From positions 1,416,501 to 1,480,500 of the forward strand of contig NC_020911.1 in assembly GCF_000155675.2 (NCBI RefSeq): 64,000 bases of DNA, read 5' to 3'. The translations under genes were made by a program, and so were the position numbers. Under the pieces are notes generated by a model. The model was given only the letters and a program-made list of their open reading frames with translations. It was not told where the DNA came from and searched no databases. Of this stretch, positions 6,776-15,879 are shown piece by piece. Position 1 is the first letter of the stretch. Each line of letters begins with the position of its first letter. The stretch is from Octadecabacter antarcticus 307 (GTDB lineage Bacteria > Pseudomonadota > Alphaproteobacteria > Rhodobacterales > Rhodobacteraceae).

Positions 6776-7687
6776 ATGCCGCTTGCGATGAACCGTGACG
6801 TCTTTATCACCGCCGCCATCACCGGATCGGGGAGCACCCAAGATCGCAGTCCGCATGTTCCGCGTTCGCCCGAGGAAATCGCGAATAGCGCGATTGATGC
6901 GGCCAAAGCGGGCGCTGCAGTGGTGCATTGCCATGTGCGTGACCCTGAAACGGGCGTGCCCAGTCGTCAGTTGGAGTTGTACCGTGAATTGACGGATCGT
7001 ATCCGTTCGGCCGATATTGATGTGGTATTGAACCTTACCGCCGGTATGGGTGGCGACATGGTGTTTGGCGGCGTTGAAAAGCCGCTGCCGACAGTTGCGG
7101 GCACCGATATGGTTGGCGCGACTGAACGGGTCGCACATGTGGCGCAATGTCTGCCTGAGATTTGCACGCTTGATTGCGGCACGATGAATTTCGCAGAAGC
7201 CGATTATGTTATGACCAACACCCCCGGCATGCTGCGCGCCATGGGGCAGATGATGACGGACCTCGGCGTCAAGCCCGAGATTGAGGCGTTTGATACCGGC
7301 CACCTTTGGTTTGCTAAGCAATTGGTCGCCGAAGGTATTCTGGAACCTGACGCTTTGGTGCAGTTGTGTATGGGGGTGCCGTGGGGCGCGCCCGATGATT
7401 TGAATACCTTTATGGCGATGGTCAACAATGTGCCACCCGAGTGGACGTTCAGCGCCTTTGGGTTAGGGCGCAGCCAGATGCCATTCGTCGCAGCGTCCGT
7501 TCTGGCGGGTGGCAACGTGCGTGTCGGGCTTGAGGACAATCTGATGCTGGATCGCGGCGTGTTGGCGACCAACGCGCAACTGGTGGACCGCGCCCGTGGC
7601 ATCATCGAAAACCTTGGTGCGCGGGTGATTGGGCCTGATGAAGTGCGCGAAAAGCTGGGGTTGGTGAAGCAAACGCCAAAGGGCTGA
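6776..7687 (+). CDS. beta-keto acid cleavage enzyme (BKACE, DUF849), probably 3-dehydrocarnitine cleaving
   Basis: A 303-residue BKACE protein. This family condenses a beta-keto acid with acetyl-CoA and cleaves it to acetoacetate and a new CoA thioester. Family signs are ITAAITGS at the N terminus, the zinc-binding HCHVRD near residue 52, and VNNVPPEWTFSAFGLGRSQM with GGNVRVGLEDN near residue 245. The nearby L-carnitine dehydrogenase-thioesterase fusion makes 3-dehydrocarnitine the likely substrate, giving betainyl-CoA. The start at 6776 has AAAAGGGAGAAG upstream. The substrate is inferred from context and known carnitine pathways, not from residues. Confidence 0.88.
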   Translation: MPLAMNRDVFITAAITGSGSTQDRSPHVPRSPEEIANSAIDAAKAGAAVVHCHVRDPETGVPSRQLELYRELTDRIRSADIDVVLNLTAGMGGDMVFGGVEKPLPTVAGTDMVGATERVAHVAQCLPEICTLDCGTMNFAEADYVMTNTPGMLRAMGQMMTDLGVKPEIEAFDTGHLWFAKQLVAEGILEPDALVQLCMGVPWGAPDDLNTFMAMVNNVPPEWTFSAFGLGRSQMPFVAASVLAGGNVRVGLEDNLMLDRGVLATNAQLVDRARGIIENLGARVIGPDEVREKLGLVKQTPKG

Positions 7688-7691
7688 GAAA

Positions 7692-8426
7692 ATGCGCCCA
7701 TTAGCGGCCATGATCTGTGCTTTTTGGGTTGGCCTTCTGGGCGCAGTGTCCGGCTGCACCTCCACAGCATTGCCCGTACCGTTTAGTGTGACGATGTTGG
7801 AAGAAACCATCTGTATTGGACAAGGTGGGCAAATAATGACGGGGCCGGACGGTGCGTTTTGTGCCAAGGCCCAGAGGGACGTGATGATACGTGTTGTCGC
7901 AGGGCTGATGGTGGCGATTTTGGTGGGATGCGCGCAAGAACAGCCCATCCTGCCACAAGTCGACATTTTCCGCGATCTGTCCGCCCAAATTGCATCGCAA
8001 ACTAATGTTTCCGCAGATCGAATGGCTGGACGCTGGTTCATTCGGCAAGGATTTACCAATCAGTCCGGCCCGGTCGGTGCCGTCACGTTTTCGACTTTGC
8101 CAAATGGCGCGCTACAGATGGCGCAGACCCGCCTGACGTGCGAGGTAGATACATGTCTGAACGTTGAATCCCTTGTTTTACTTGAACAGTCCGGGTCAGG
8201 CCGTTGGGTGCCTGTCGATCCGCCAACTGCGACGCCACCAGCAGAATTCTGGGTGATGTGGATGGATTTTGACAGCCGCACGGCGGCAATCGGAACCCCG
8301 TCTGGTGAATTCGGCTGGATTATGGACAAAGACCGGACCGGCGGTCGCGATCGTATCACCGCTGCACGCGCTATCATGGATTGGTTTGGCTATTCTTTGG
8401 CTCACCTTCAGGAAGTCGAACACTGA
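7692..8426 (+). CDS. lipocalin-like lipoprotein, with a second in-frame lipoprotein leader
   Basis: The open frame runs 244 codons from 7692 and contains two lipoprotein-type leaders: residues 1-22 with a VSGC lipobox and residues 65-80 with ILVGC. The second leader starts at ATG 7884, preceded by GAGGG at good spacing, and is the more likely start of the mature protein (180 residues: GRWFIRQGFTNQSGP, later FWVMWMDFDSR). The first part may be a separate small lipoprotein gene that lost its stop. The mature protein reads like a small beta-barrel or lipocalin-type domain; no catalytic motif is seen. It sits 4 bp after the BKACE gene, so is probably in the carnitine operon. Confidence 0.7.
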   Translation: MRPLAAMICAFWVGLLGAVSGCTSTALPVPFSVTMLEETICIGQGGQIMTGPDGAFCAKAQRDVMIRVVAGLMVAILVGCAQEQPILPQVDIFRDLSAQIASQTNVSADRMAGRWFIRQGFTNQSGPVGAVTFSTLPNGALQMAQTRLTCEVDTCLNVESLVLLEQSGSGRWVPVDPPTATPPAEFWVMWMDFDSRTAAIGTPSGEFGWIMDKDRTGGRDRITAARAIMDWFGYSLAHLQEVEH

Positions 8427-8657
8427 AAGCGCAGTCGCCTGCTTTGGATTGATGCTGGAAGCCCGATGCGTGCATGCGACCCGAGTGGGCGCCGTGAACC
8501 TGTATCCGCAAGTGAATTTGACCACCCCGGCAGTCCAGTTGCGCAAACAACAGCGGTTGCGTGCAACTAATCGTGCGTTTCGTCTTGACGACCCATTGAC
8601 GACCTCGACAAAAAGGCCTCGCATGTGCGGGGATTTAAATTTTTGAAGGGGCGGGAT

Positions 8658-10127
8658 TTGACACAAAGTGCAGCCATTATTGGCGGTGGCGTGATCGGTG
8701 GCGGTTGGGCCGCGCGGTTCTTGTTGAATGGATGGGATGTGCGGGTCTTTGACCCCGACCCAAATGCGCAGCGCAAGATCGGCGAAGTGTTGGACAACGC
8801 CCGCGCATCACTACCGGGGCTATATGACATGGCGATGCCAAATGAGGGTGCGCTGACGTTCCATGACACGCTGTCAGACGCCGTAGCTGGTGCCGTTTGG
8901 GTTCAGGAAAGCGTGCCCGAACGCCTTGAGATGAAGCACAGCGTTTACCGTGATATCCAAGCTTACTGTGGTCTTGAGGCTGTGATTGCGTCCTCCACGT
9001 CCGGTTTCAAGCCGTCGCAATTACAACAGAACGCGACCCGCCCCGAACAGATCGTCGTCTGCCACCCGTTCAACCCCGTCTACCTATTGCCGCTGATCGA
9101 AGTTGTTGGCACGGACGCGAACGCCGACATGCTGTGCCAGGTTGAAAAAATTCTGCAGGGCCTTGGCATGTTTCCACTCATGGTCAAAAAGGAAATCGAC
9201 GCCCACATCGCGGATCGTTTCCTTGAGGCGGTTTGGCGCGAGGCGTTGTGGCTGATCAAAGACGGCATCGCCACGACGGAAGAAATCGATGATGCGATCC
9301 GGATGGGGTTCGGTTTGCGCTGGGCGCAGATGGGCCTGTTCGAAACCTACCGCATTGCAGGCGGCGAGGCGGGGATGCGGCACTTTATTGAACAATTTGG
9401 CCCCTGTCTGGCATGGCCATGGACGAAACTGATGGACGTCCCTGACCTGACTGAGGAGCTGATCGACAAGATTGCGACCCAGTCGGATGCACAGTCGGGC
9501 CACCTCACAATCCGCGAACTTGAACGCCATCGTGATGCCAATCTCGTGGGGATGATGCGGACCCTTAAGGCGCGCGATTGGGGGGCGGGGGCCGTGTTAA
9601 ATCGCCATGATGCAGCGCTGAACCAGAACTGGGCCATCCCGAACACGCTGCAGGACGTGGATGACTTGTCACAACCCGTCAAGACCATTGATCGTGCGGT
9701 CCCGCTTGATTGGACGGATTACAACGGTCACATGAACGAAGCGCGGTACTTGCAGGCCTTCGGCGACGCGACCGACCGTCTGATGCATATCGTTGGCTGC
9801 ACGCCAGACTATATCGCGAAGGGTGGCAGCTATTTCACTGCTGAAACCCACATTCGCCACCTTGATGAGGTCCAGGCCGGCGGGCACATCAGGGTCGAGA
9901 CGCAGGTTTTGCTGGGTGAAGGCAAGAAGTTGCACCTGTTCCATGCAATGTTTGAAGGTGATCGTCTACTGGCGACGGGCGAACATATGTTGATCCACGT
10001 CAACCTTGCGACACGGCGCGCCAGCGATCCTGCGCAAGACGTGGCCGACCAACTGGGTCAACTCGTCGCTGCGCACGCGAAATTACCGGTTCCGAACGGC
10101 GCAGGGGCCGCCGTGGGCAAACGTTGA
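8658..10127 (+). CDS. L-carnitine dehydrogenase fused to betainyl-CoA thioesterase
   Basis: The first ~320 residues are a 3-hydroxyacyl-CoA dehydrogenase-type enzyme with a Rossmann motif IGGGVIGGGWAARF at the N terminus and ERLEMKHSVY and HPFNPVYLLPL in the substrate region. The last ~150 residues are a hot-dog thioesterase with DYNGHMNEARYL. Carnitine dehydrogenase fused to a thioesterase is known from rhizobial carnitine degradation, where the two halves do the first and last steps from L-carnitine to glycine betaine. I chose TTG at 8658 because GGGGCGGG precedes it and family members start just before AAIIGGG; GTG at 8625 is the alternative. Length is 489 residues. Confidence 0.9.
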   Translation: MTQSAAIIGGGVIGGGWAARFLLNGWDVRVFDPDPNAQRKIGEVLDNARASLPGLYDMAMPNEGALTFHDTLSDAVAGAVWVQESVPERLEMKHSVYRDIQAYCGLEAVIASSTSGFKPSQLQQNATRPEQIVVCHPFNPVYLLPLIEVVGTDANADMLCQVEKILQGLGMFPLMVKKEIDAHIADRFLEAVWREALWLIKDGIATTEEIDDAIRMGFGLRWAQMGLFETYRIAGGEAGMRHFIEQFGPCLAWPWTKLMDVPDLTEELIDKIATQSDAQSGHLTIRELERHRDANLVGMMRTLKARDWGAGAVLNRHDAALNQNWAIPNTLQDVDDLSQPVKTIDRAVPLDWTDYNGHMNEARYLQAFGDATDRLMHIVGCTPDYIAKGGSYFTAETHIRHLDEVQAGGHIRVETQVLLGEGKKLHLFHAMFEGDRLLATGEHMLIHVNLATRRASDPAQDVADQLGQLVAAHAKLPVPNGAGAAVGKR

Positions 10128-10879
10128 TGCGTGTCCTGATCACAGCAGGGGCGTCTGGCATCGGTTTTGCCATGGCCGAAGCGTTTTCGGCCGCAGGCTA
10201 TGATGTTTGGGTGACGGACGTGAACGTGGCAGCACTGGCGGCCTGTCCAGAAACATGGACCACACGGGTGGTGGACGCCGCAAACGAGACGCAAATGCGC
10301 GTGTTGTTTGGTGAAGTCGCAACGGCAGGGAGACTCGATGTAGCCTGTGCCAACGCAGGGGTCGCGGGGCCAACGGCACTGGTTGAGGACGTCGCGTGGG
10401 AGGATTGGAAGACTTGCGTTGACGTCACCCTCGGTGCGGCATTCCTGACTGCGAAATTCGCGGCCCCTATGATGAAGGCGGCCGGCGCGGGGGCGATTGT
10501 TTTGACATCATCCACCGCAGGCGTTTTTGGCTATCCCAACCGTGCGCCCTATTCGGCAGCGAAATGGGGCGTTATTGGGCTGATGAAAACACTGGCAATG
10601 GAACTGGGGCCATTTGGCATCCGTGCCAACGCCATCTGCCCCGGTGCCGTGGAAGGCCCGCGCATGGAAGGCGTGTTGCAGCGCGAAGCCGACGTAAAGG
10701 GCATGGTCCGCGATGCGGTCTATGACGGCTATGCATCGGGCACATCGATGCGCACATTTGTGCGGGCGCAAGATATTGCAAACATGGCCGTGTTTCTGGC
10801 ATCCGATGGGGCCGCGCGGGTGTCTGGGCAGGTGATTTCCGTTGATGGGCACACTGAAAACCCCGACCCGAAGCCGTGA
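10127..10879 (+). CDS. SDR family oxidoreductase
   Basis: A 250-residue classical short-chain dehydrogenase. The cofactor loop is TAGASGIG near the start, NAGVAG near residue 84, serine in LTSSTAG near residue 130, and the catalytic YSAAKWG near residue 147. The C terminus ends SGQVISVDGH like other family members. Its ATG overlaps the TGA of the dehydrogenase-thioesterase gene (TGATG), so the two are translationally coupled and it belongs to the carnitine operon. Its own substrate is unknown; a hydroxy-acid or aldehyde of the carnitine route is possible. Confidence 0.92.
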   Translation: MRVLITAGASGIGFAMAEAFSAAGYDVWVTDVNVAALAACPETWTTRVVDAANETQMRVLFGEVATAGRLDVACANAGVAGPTALVEDVAWEDWKTCVDVTLGAAFLTAKFAAPMMKAAGAGAIVLTSSTAGVFGYPNRAPYSAAKWGVIGLMKTLAMELGPFGIRANAICPGAVEGPRMEGVLQREADVKGMVRDAVYDGYASGTSMRTFVRAQDIANMAVFLASDGAARVSGQVISVDGHTENPDPKP

Positions 10880-10949
10880 TTTCGAATTGGCTGTATTTCG
10901 AAGCGGCTGGGCCAATCCGATCAAGGGGGCATTGCCCGCGTTCCGCTGC

Positions 10950-10977
10950 CTCGGGATATTTTATAAGCAAAGAAGGG
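10950..10977 (+). repeat. intergenic TATTTT..GCAAAGAAGGG motif
   Basis: CTCGGGATATTTTATAAGCAAAGAAGGG lies between the converging SDR and XRE genes. The same pattern recurs at several other spacers in the window. Confidence 0.6.
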
Positions 10978-11838
10978 TTAGAAGTATTTGGCCTTCAGGG
11001 CTTGAATATAGGCTGGTAAATCGCGCGGTGTGATGGACGCTTCGCGCACCAGCGTGTCGAAATGGCGTGTCATCAATTGCACCCGTTCGGTATCGCGAAA
11101 TGCCAGATAGTTTTGCCCCAAGTAAAGTACGGCCAGAAGCGGGCCAAAGACGGTCACTGAAGCTGAAAATAGGCGGCGCGCGTCGAAAACATGCAAGCGC
11201 AGCGTCGGGTAAAGATCGGTTTGAAGTGCCGCGAAATGGTCCAGCTGCGCGGCCCGCAAACCCGCCGGAACGCCTTCGTAATAGCCTGTGCCAGACGCAA
11301 AACTGGTCAGTTCGTAAATAGGCAGCGCGATCTCGTAATCTGATTTCGCCGCGCGCATCCAGCACAATCGGTCTTCGGACGCACCAATTGCCTGTTCGGT
11401 TGAGCGGCCCAATTGCGGCCCGTATTCCCACCGCAACAGGTTGGGCAATTTCATCATATCGGGCAGTCCGGCAGGGACGTGGCGTATTTTGTAGCCCTCT
11501 GCCTCTTGGTGCCATGCAAAAATCTGCTCATCCACCAAGGCACGTCGCGCTTTGGTGACTTCAAACGACGCGGCAATCAAATCAGCCGCCAGTTCGGGCC
11601 GCGCCGTCAGACCAAGCAACCAATCGGCAGACACCCCAAGTGCTGTCGCACACCCCGCCACGATCTGCGCGTTGGGAAGCCGCGCGCCGTCCCCTGTCAG
11701 CAGTTGCGAAACGGTTGATCGATCGACGCCAATCGCGCGGGCGAGGCCGGATTGCGTCGCGTTCTGCGTCGTCATTGCCGCACGCAGGCGGGTTCGAAAC
11801 AGCTGGGCTCGGGTACGTTTGTCGATATTTTGCAACAT
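10978..11838 (-). CDS. XRE-family transcriptional regulator with C-terminal sensor-like region
   Basis: A 286-residue protein. Residues about 13-75 form a helix-turn-helix of the XRE class (GLARAIGVDRSTVSQLLTG, then LGVSADWLLGL). The remaining ~200 residues contain RWEYGPQLGRSTEQAIG and FDARRLFSASVTVFG, with no enzyme motif that I recognise; this may be a ligand-binding domain. It converges with the carnitine operon. Many carnitine clusters carry a regulator nearby, so control of that operon is plausible, but no operator is visible. The start at 11838 is followed by an AT-rich upstream region. Confidence 0.85.
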   Translation of the reverse strand: MLQNIDKRTRAQLFRTRLRAAMTTQNATQSGLARAIGVDRSTVSQLLTGDGARLPNAQIVAGCATALGVSADWLLGLTARPELAADLIAASFEVTKARRALVDEQIFAWHQEAEGYKIRHVPAGLPDMMKLPNLLRWEYGPQLGRSTEQAIGASEDRLCWMRAAKSDYEIALPIYELTSFASGTGYYEGVPAGLRAAQLDHFAALQTDLYPTLRLHVFDARRLFSASVTVFGPLLAVLYLGQNYLAFRDTERVQLMTRHFDTLVREASITPRDLPAYIQALKAKYF

Positions 11839-11940
11839 AAGTTTTACTATATCACCATATGCGTATTTTGCTAACTATTTCCAGAATTCCGTCAGCATCG
11901 CGGCGTGGGTAGACCAGAGAAAACAAGTCACGGAGCACCC

Positions 11941-12144
11941 ATGGACACGCGCAAACGCACACTCATCAAAGCCGTTATCTGGAACCTGATCGGGCTCTCA
12001 GTGATGATGACGGTTGGTTTCATAGCGACCGGATCTTTTGCCGTTGGTGGTGCTATGGCGGTCGTGAATGCGTCGATCGGGTTGACGACCTATGTGCTTT
12101 ATGAACGAGTCTGGGATCGGGTCCAATGGGGTCGCAATGTCTGA
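11941..12144 (+). CDS. DUF2061 small membrane protein
   Basis: A 67-residue protein with two hydrophobic helices (IWNLIGLSVMMTVGFIAT and AMAVVNASIGLTTYVLY) preceded by MDTRKRTLIKA, the conserved charged start of DUF2061. It ends YERVWDRVQWG as in the family. The start at 11941 has CGGAG at 8 bases upstream. Its stop overlaps the start of the desaturase by 8 bases, so both are probably one transcript. The function of the family is unknown. Confidence 0.88.
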   Translation: MDTRKRTLIKAVIWNLIGLSVMMTVGFIATGSFAVGGAMAVVNASIGLTTYVLYERVWDRVQWGRNV

Positions 12145-13045
12145 GCGCAGCGCGACGCTGACGCCGAGCATGGCTGTCGAATGGCCGACCGTTCGTTTGG
12201 CTGGAGTCTGTTATCTTGGCGTCATAATTGCGCTGTGGATCTTGCCGACATGGGCTGCGATTATTGTGTTGGGGCCGATCATCGCACTGCATGCCTCGCT
12301 CAGCCATGAGGTCGTGCACGGCCACCCGTTTGCCAATCAAACGCTGAATGCCGCGTTGGTTTTCCCAGCCCTTACGCTGGTCGTGCCCTACGCGCGGTTT
12401 CGTGCCACGCATCTCGCCCATCACCGTGATGAACATTTGACTGATCCTTACGATGATCCCGAAAGCAACTATCTTGAGCCCGCCGTTTGGGTCAGATTGG
12501 CCCTGCCTGCGCGTGCGCTGTTGCGGTTCAACAATCGCCTTTTGGGGCGGCTTCTTATCGGACCGTTGCTCGGCCAGTTTATGTGGATGGCCAATGATCT
12601 GCGAGCCTGTCGTGCGGGTGAGCGCGTTGTGATCTGGGGATGGGTCGCGCATATTCCGGCCGTGGCTGTGGTTGTTGCACTCGTTTGGGCGGCGCCGTTG
12701 CCGTTTTGGGCCTATGCCATGGGTGCCTATATCGGCCATGCAATCGTGCGCATCCGCACATTCCTTGAACACCGTGCCCATGATCTGGCCCGCGCCAGAA
12801 CGGTCATTGTCGAAGATCGCGGGCTGCTGGCATTATTGTTCCTGAACAACAATCTACACGTCGTACATCACATGCATCCTTGCGTAGCATGGTACGATCT
12901 TCCGGCGCTTTACGCCAGCAATCGCGCGCATTATTTGCGCCGCAACGACGGCTATGTTTTCGCATCCTACGGCGCCGTTTTCCGCCGTCATTTCTGGAAC
13001 GCCAAAGATCCCGTTCCCCATCCCCTCTGGCACAAAGACGACTGA
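12137..13045 (+). CDS. membrane fatty acid desaturase
   Basis: A 302-residue integral membrane desaturase. The three histidine boxes that bind the di-iron centre are present: HEVVHGH near residue 55, HLAHHRDEH near residue 95, and HVVHHMHP near residue 240. Hydrophobic stretches lie between them. It introduces a double bond into an acyl chain or a related lipid; whether the substrate is phospholipid acyl or a carotenoid-like compound cannot be told. It overlaps DUF2061 at its 5' end. The start at 12137 avoids 15 extra N-terminal residues lying wholly within the DUF2061 gene. Confidence 0.9.
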   Translation: MSERSATLTPSMAVEWPTVRLAGVCYLGVIIALWILPTWAAIIVLGPIIALHASLSHEVVHGHPFANQTLNAALVFPALTLVVPYARFRATHLAHHRDEHLTDPYDDPESNYLEPAVWVRLALPARALLRFNNRLLGRLLIGPLLGQFMWMANDLRACRAGERVVIWGWVAHIPAVAVVVALVWAAPLPFWAYAMGAYIGHAIVRIRTFLEHRAHDLARARTVIVEDRGLLALLFLNNNLHVVHHMHPCVAWYDLPALYASNRAHYLRRNDGYVFASYGAVFRRHFWNAKDPVPHPLWHKDD

Positions 13046-13061
13046 GCGTGCATGACGGGCC

Positions 13062-13967
13062 ATGGACGCTTGGATTCCCATCACCATTCTGGCCGCGGTG
13101 GCGCAAACTGCGCGCTTTGGCCTGCAAAAGCAGCTCAAATCAACACGGCTGAGCACGGGTGGCGCGACATTTGCGCGTTTCATCTATTCATCGCCGCTCG
13201 TGGTGCTGGGGGTGCTGATTTACGCTAACATCACGGCGCAAACGCTGCCCAGTATTCCGACTTTGTTCTGGGCCTATGCACTGGTTGGCGGCATGGCCCA
13301 AATCCTCGCGACGATGTGCGTTGTGGCGCTGTTTGAACACCGCAATTTCGCCGTTGGCATTACATTCAAAAAGACCGAAACGTTGATGGCTGTGTTCGTT
13401 GGCCTTCTTATTCTGGGCGAGGGCGTCACATGGCTGGGGTTTGGCGCGATTCTGATCGGGCTGGTGGGCGTGTTGTTGTTGTCCGACCGGCCCGGACCAA
13501 GCGCGGATCCGTGGCACAAACGTATCGTGAACCGCGTGGCTGGACTTGGGCTTGCGTCGGGGCTGTTGTTTGCCTGTTCCGGCGTCGGGTATCGCGGCGC
13601 GTCACTGTCGTTGGACACAGGTGATGTGTTCTTGCGCGCGACGCTGACATTGGCCTGCGTCACCACGGCGCAGACCATCGCCATGGCGATCTGGCTGCGC
13701 CTGTTTGAACGCGGCGAAATCACCCGCGTGCTGTCCACATGGCGCGTCTCTGGGCTTGTGGGGATCACCAGTATGATCGGATCGACTTGCTGGTTTGTCG
13801 CCTTCACGTTGCAAACCGTGGCTTATGTAAAAGCGCTTGGGCAGATCGAGTTGCTGTTCTCTCTCGCCCTTACTATGTTCTTTTTTAAAGAAAAAATTAG
13901 CCGTCGCGAGATTCAAGGGGGTGGCTTGTTGGTCGTGTCGGTGTTGGTGCTGGTCATGGTGACCTAA
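13062..13967 (+). CDS. EamA/DMT family transporter
   Basis: A 301-residue protein with about ten transmembrane helices arranged as two EamA repeats, and the typical VFVGLLILGEGVTWLGF end of the first repeat. The second repeat ends FFFKEKISRREIQGGGLLVV. The substrate is unknown. It lies 16 bp after the desaturase and likely shares its transcript. It overlaps the converging NUDIX gene by 4 bp. Confidence 0.88.
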   Translation: MDAWIPITILAAVAQTARFGLQKQLKSTRLSTGGATFARFIYSSPLVVLGVLIYANITAQTLPSIPTLFWAYALVGGMAQILATMCVVALFEHRNFAVGITFKKTETLMAVFVGLLILGEGVTWLGFGAILIGLVGVLLLSDRPGPSADPWHKRIVNRVAGLGLASGLLFACSGVGYRGASLSLDTGDVFLRATLTLACVTTAQTIAMAIWLRLFERGEITRVLSTWRVSGLVGITSMIGSTCWFVAFTLQTVAYVKALGQIELLFSLALTMFFFKEKISRREIQGGGLLVVSVLVLVMVT

Positions 13968-14662
13968 GCTTCAGACGGACTGCGCCCACCAAGCCGCGTG
14001 ACCAAATGCGCTTCATCGTCATTGCGAAAGAACGGCACGGTATCGGGCGGACCGTTGCGGTGCAGACCCGATGCGATCTCTGCCAAAACAACCTCGGTGA
14101 TGAACGGCAAATCTAGGGCGCGGGCATCACGCAAGGGGACCCAATGCAGATGCCCCAACTCATCCTCGGCGTTTGTGAAATCGTCGGGGTCCGTGACCAG
14201 TTGGTCCGCGTCAACCATGAAAAACCGTGCATCAAACCGGCGCGGGCGGCCCTGCGGTGTCACGGCGCGAAACACAAACAGCAGCGCGGACGCATCGGGG
14301 CGATGGCCACTGCCTGCAAATCCGCGCCAGCCTTGTGGTGCATTGGGCCACTGCGCGGGTGTGCCAAGAATTTGGCCGGTTTCTTCCCATAGTTCACGGA
14401 TTGCAGCTGCGGCAAGCGCGTCGGGCGAGCGCGTGCTGTCCTCGGCCAACCGGCCTGCATCCAGCGCCGACACCCCACGCCCAAGCGCAATAGCGCCATC
14501 ACCGTCATCAACCGCACCGCCTGGAAAGACGTATTTGTTTGGCATGAAAGCCGCCGACGCCCCGCGTTGCCCCATCAGCACGCAAGGGTGCGTTGCGCGG
14601 CCCCGCAACACAATCACTGTCGCGGCGTCACGTATCGCCGTTTTATCCAGAATATCACCCAT
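13964..14662 (-). CDS. NUDIX hydrolase
   Basis: A 232-residue protein with the Nudix box spread over VFPGGAVDDGD and AAAAIRELWEETGQI (RExxEExG matched by RELWEETG near residue 95). The insertion between the glycine pair and the helix is typical of larger NUDIX proteins acting on nucleoside diphosphate derivatives or CoA. The start at 14662 is preferred over one 20 residues upstream since GGGG lies just ahead of it and the extra residues do not look conserved. It follows the DUF983 gene by 20 bp and is probably cotranscribed with it. Confidence 0.9.
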   Translation of the reverse strand: MGDILDKTAIRDAATVIVLRGRATHPCVLMGQRGASAAFMPNKYVFPGGAVDDGDGAIALGRGVSALDAGRLAEDSTRSPDALAAAAIRELWEETGQILGTPAQWPNAPQGWRGFAGSGHRPDASALLFVFRAVTPQGRPRRFDARFFMVDADQLVTDPDDFTNAEDELGHLHWVPLRDARALDLPFITEVVLAEIASGLHRNGPPDTVPFFRNDDEAHLVTRLGGRSPSEA

Positions 14663-14682
14663 CGTTGCCCCATCTGTCCGGG

Positions 14683-15075
14683 TCAGGATGTGTCCCCAAA
14701 CCCATGCATCCGTCGGGACCATTGGATGGCCACGATCAAGCCCTTTAGCCTTGGCAAAAGATAAAGCGAAAGCGCCACGCTGACAATCGTCAACACCGTG
14801 GCGAACACCATTGGGTCTGGACGAAATTGCGACCAGCCAAAATGCATCATGACCGCCAAAAGATGCGCCACCAGAAGGATGGTCAGATACGCCGGGCCGT
14901 CATCGGCGCGGTGGTGGTGTAAGTCTTCGTCGCAGACTGGGCAGCGATCAACCACCTTCAGGTAGCCGACAAACATCATACCTTCCCCGCAGTTCGGGCA
15001 GCGACGACGCAAACCGCGCACAATGGCGGGTTTGGTTGGGCGTTCGTTTTCTGGAATGACAGGTTGATTAGGCAT
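14683..15075 (-). CDS. DUF983 family membrane protein
   Basis: A 130-residue protein with an N-terminal zinc ribbon (RRCPNCGEGMMF and RCPVCDEDLHHH) followed by two transmembrane helices (LTILLVAHLLAVMMHF and FATVLTIVSVALSLYLL). It is the first gene of a minus-strand pair with the NUDIX hydrolase. The family is widespread in Alphaproteobacteria and has no defined role. Confidence 0.93.
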   Translation of the reverse strand: MPNQPVIPENERPTKPAIVRGLRRRCPNCGEGMMFVGYLKVVDRCPVCDEDLHHHRADDGPAYLTILLVAHLLAVMMHFGWSQFRPDPMVFATVLTIVSVALSLYLLPRLKGLIVAIQWSRRMHGFGDTS

Positions 15076-15276
15076 GGAAATCCTTAGTGCTTAAGAAGTC
15101 GGTGTGCCGCCTTGAAGCCAAGAATTCTAGGGGTGATAGTGTCGCGCCCATGGTTTGAAGTTTTATGCGACCGCAAAATAAATCGAACATCCGCGACGGA
15201 AACCCACGCCCCGCCCGTTCTATCTGCATCGATGGCCCGGAAGGTCGTCATAACAAGAACTGAAAAGGATGACAAA

Positions 15277-15798
15277 ATGAAAACGACACTTCTTGTGGCA
15301 GCAATCGCAGTAGGCACGACACTGGCGGTATCCGCCCAAGCCCGCGAAGGCAGTGCGCCCCGTATGGAGATGCCAGCGTTCGCAGAACTGGACATCAATT
15401 CTGATGGCGCTGTGACCAGCGACGAAATCGAGGCCGCGATGCAGGCCCACGCAGCCGCCCGTTTTGCACAAACCGACACAAACAGCGATGGGGCATTGTC
15501 GGCTGAAGAAATGGTTGCCCGCGCTGATACGGCCCGCCAAGAACGCATGGCGCGCCACGCTGCTGAGCGGATCGAAAGGGCCGACACCAACGGCGATGGC
15601 CTGTTGCAGGCGGATGAAATGGGAGCACATGTGGCAGATCGCGCAGATGATCGCGGCCATCGCGGAGCTGAGCGTATGTTCGAGCGCGCAGATGCAGACG
15701 ACAATGGAAGTCTGAGCGCGGAAGAATTCGCCGAGGCGCAAAACCGCATGGCGCAACGTGGTGATCGTGATCATCGCGGGCCACGCGGCGATCACTAA
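15277..15798 (+). CDS. EF-hand calcium-binding exported protein
   Basis: A 173-residue secreted protein. After a signal peptide (MKTTLLVAAIAVGTTLAVSA) there are four EF-hand loops: DINSDGAVTSDE, DTNSDGALSAEE, DTNGDGLLQADE and DADDNGSLSAEE. Each keeps acidic residues at loop positions 1, 3, 5 and 12, so calcium binding is expected. The C terminus is rich in Asp, His and Arg. AAGGATGA precedes the start. It lies 81 bp before the ECF sigma operon on the same strand and may be under its control or part of a periplasmic metal-stress set, which is an inference. Confidence 0.9.
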   Translation: MKTTLLVAAIAVGTTLAVSAQAREGSAPRMEMPAFAELDINSDGAVTSDEIEAAMQAHAAARFAQTDTNSDGALSAEEMVARADTARQERMARHAAERIERADTNGDGLLQADEMGAHVADRADDRGHRGAERMFERADADDNGSLSAEEFAEAQNRMAQRGDRDHRGPRGDH

Positions 15799-15879
15799 AC
15801 GCAAAGTGCGGCGCGGGGGAAATACCTTCGCGCCCCGTACCCTTGCGAGGTATGGATGATATGGGTAACTGGATATTTG

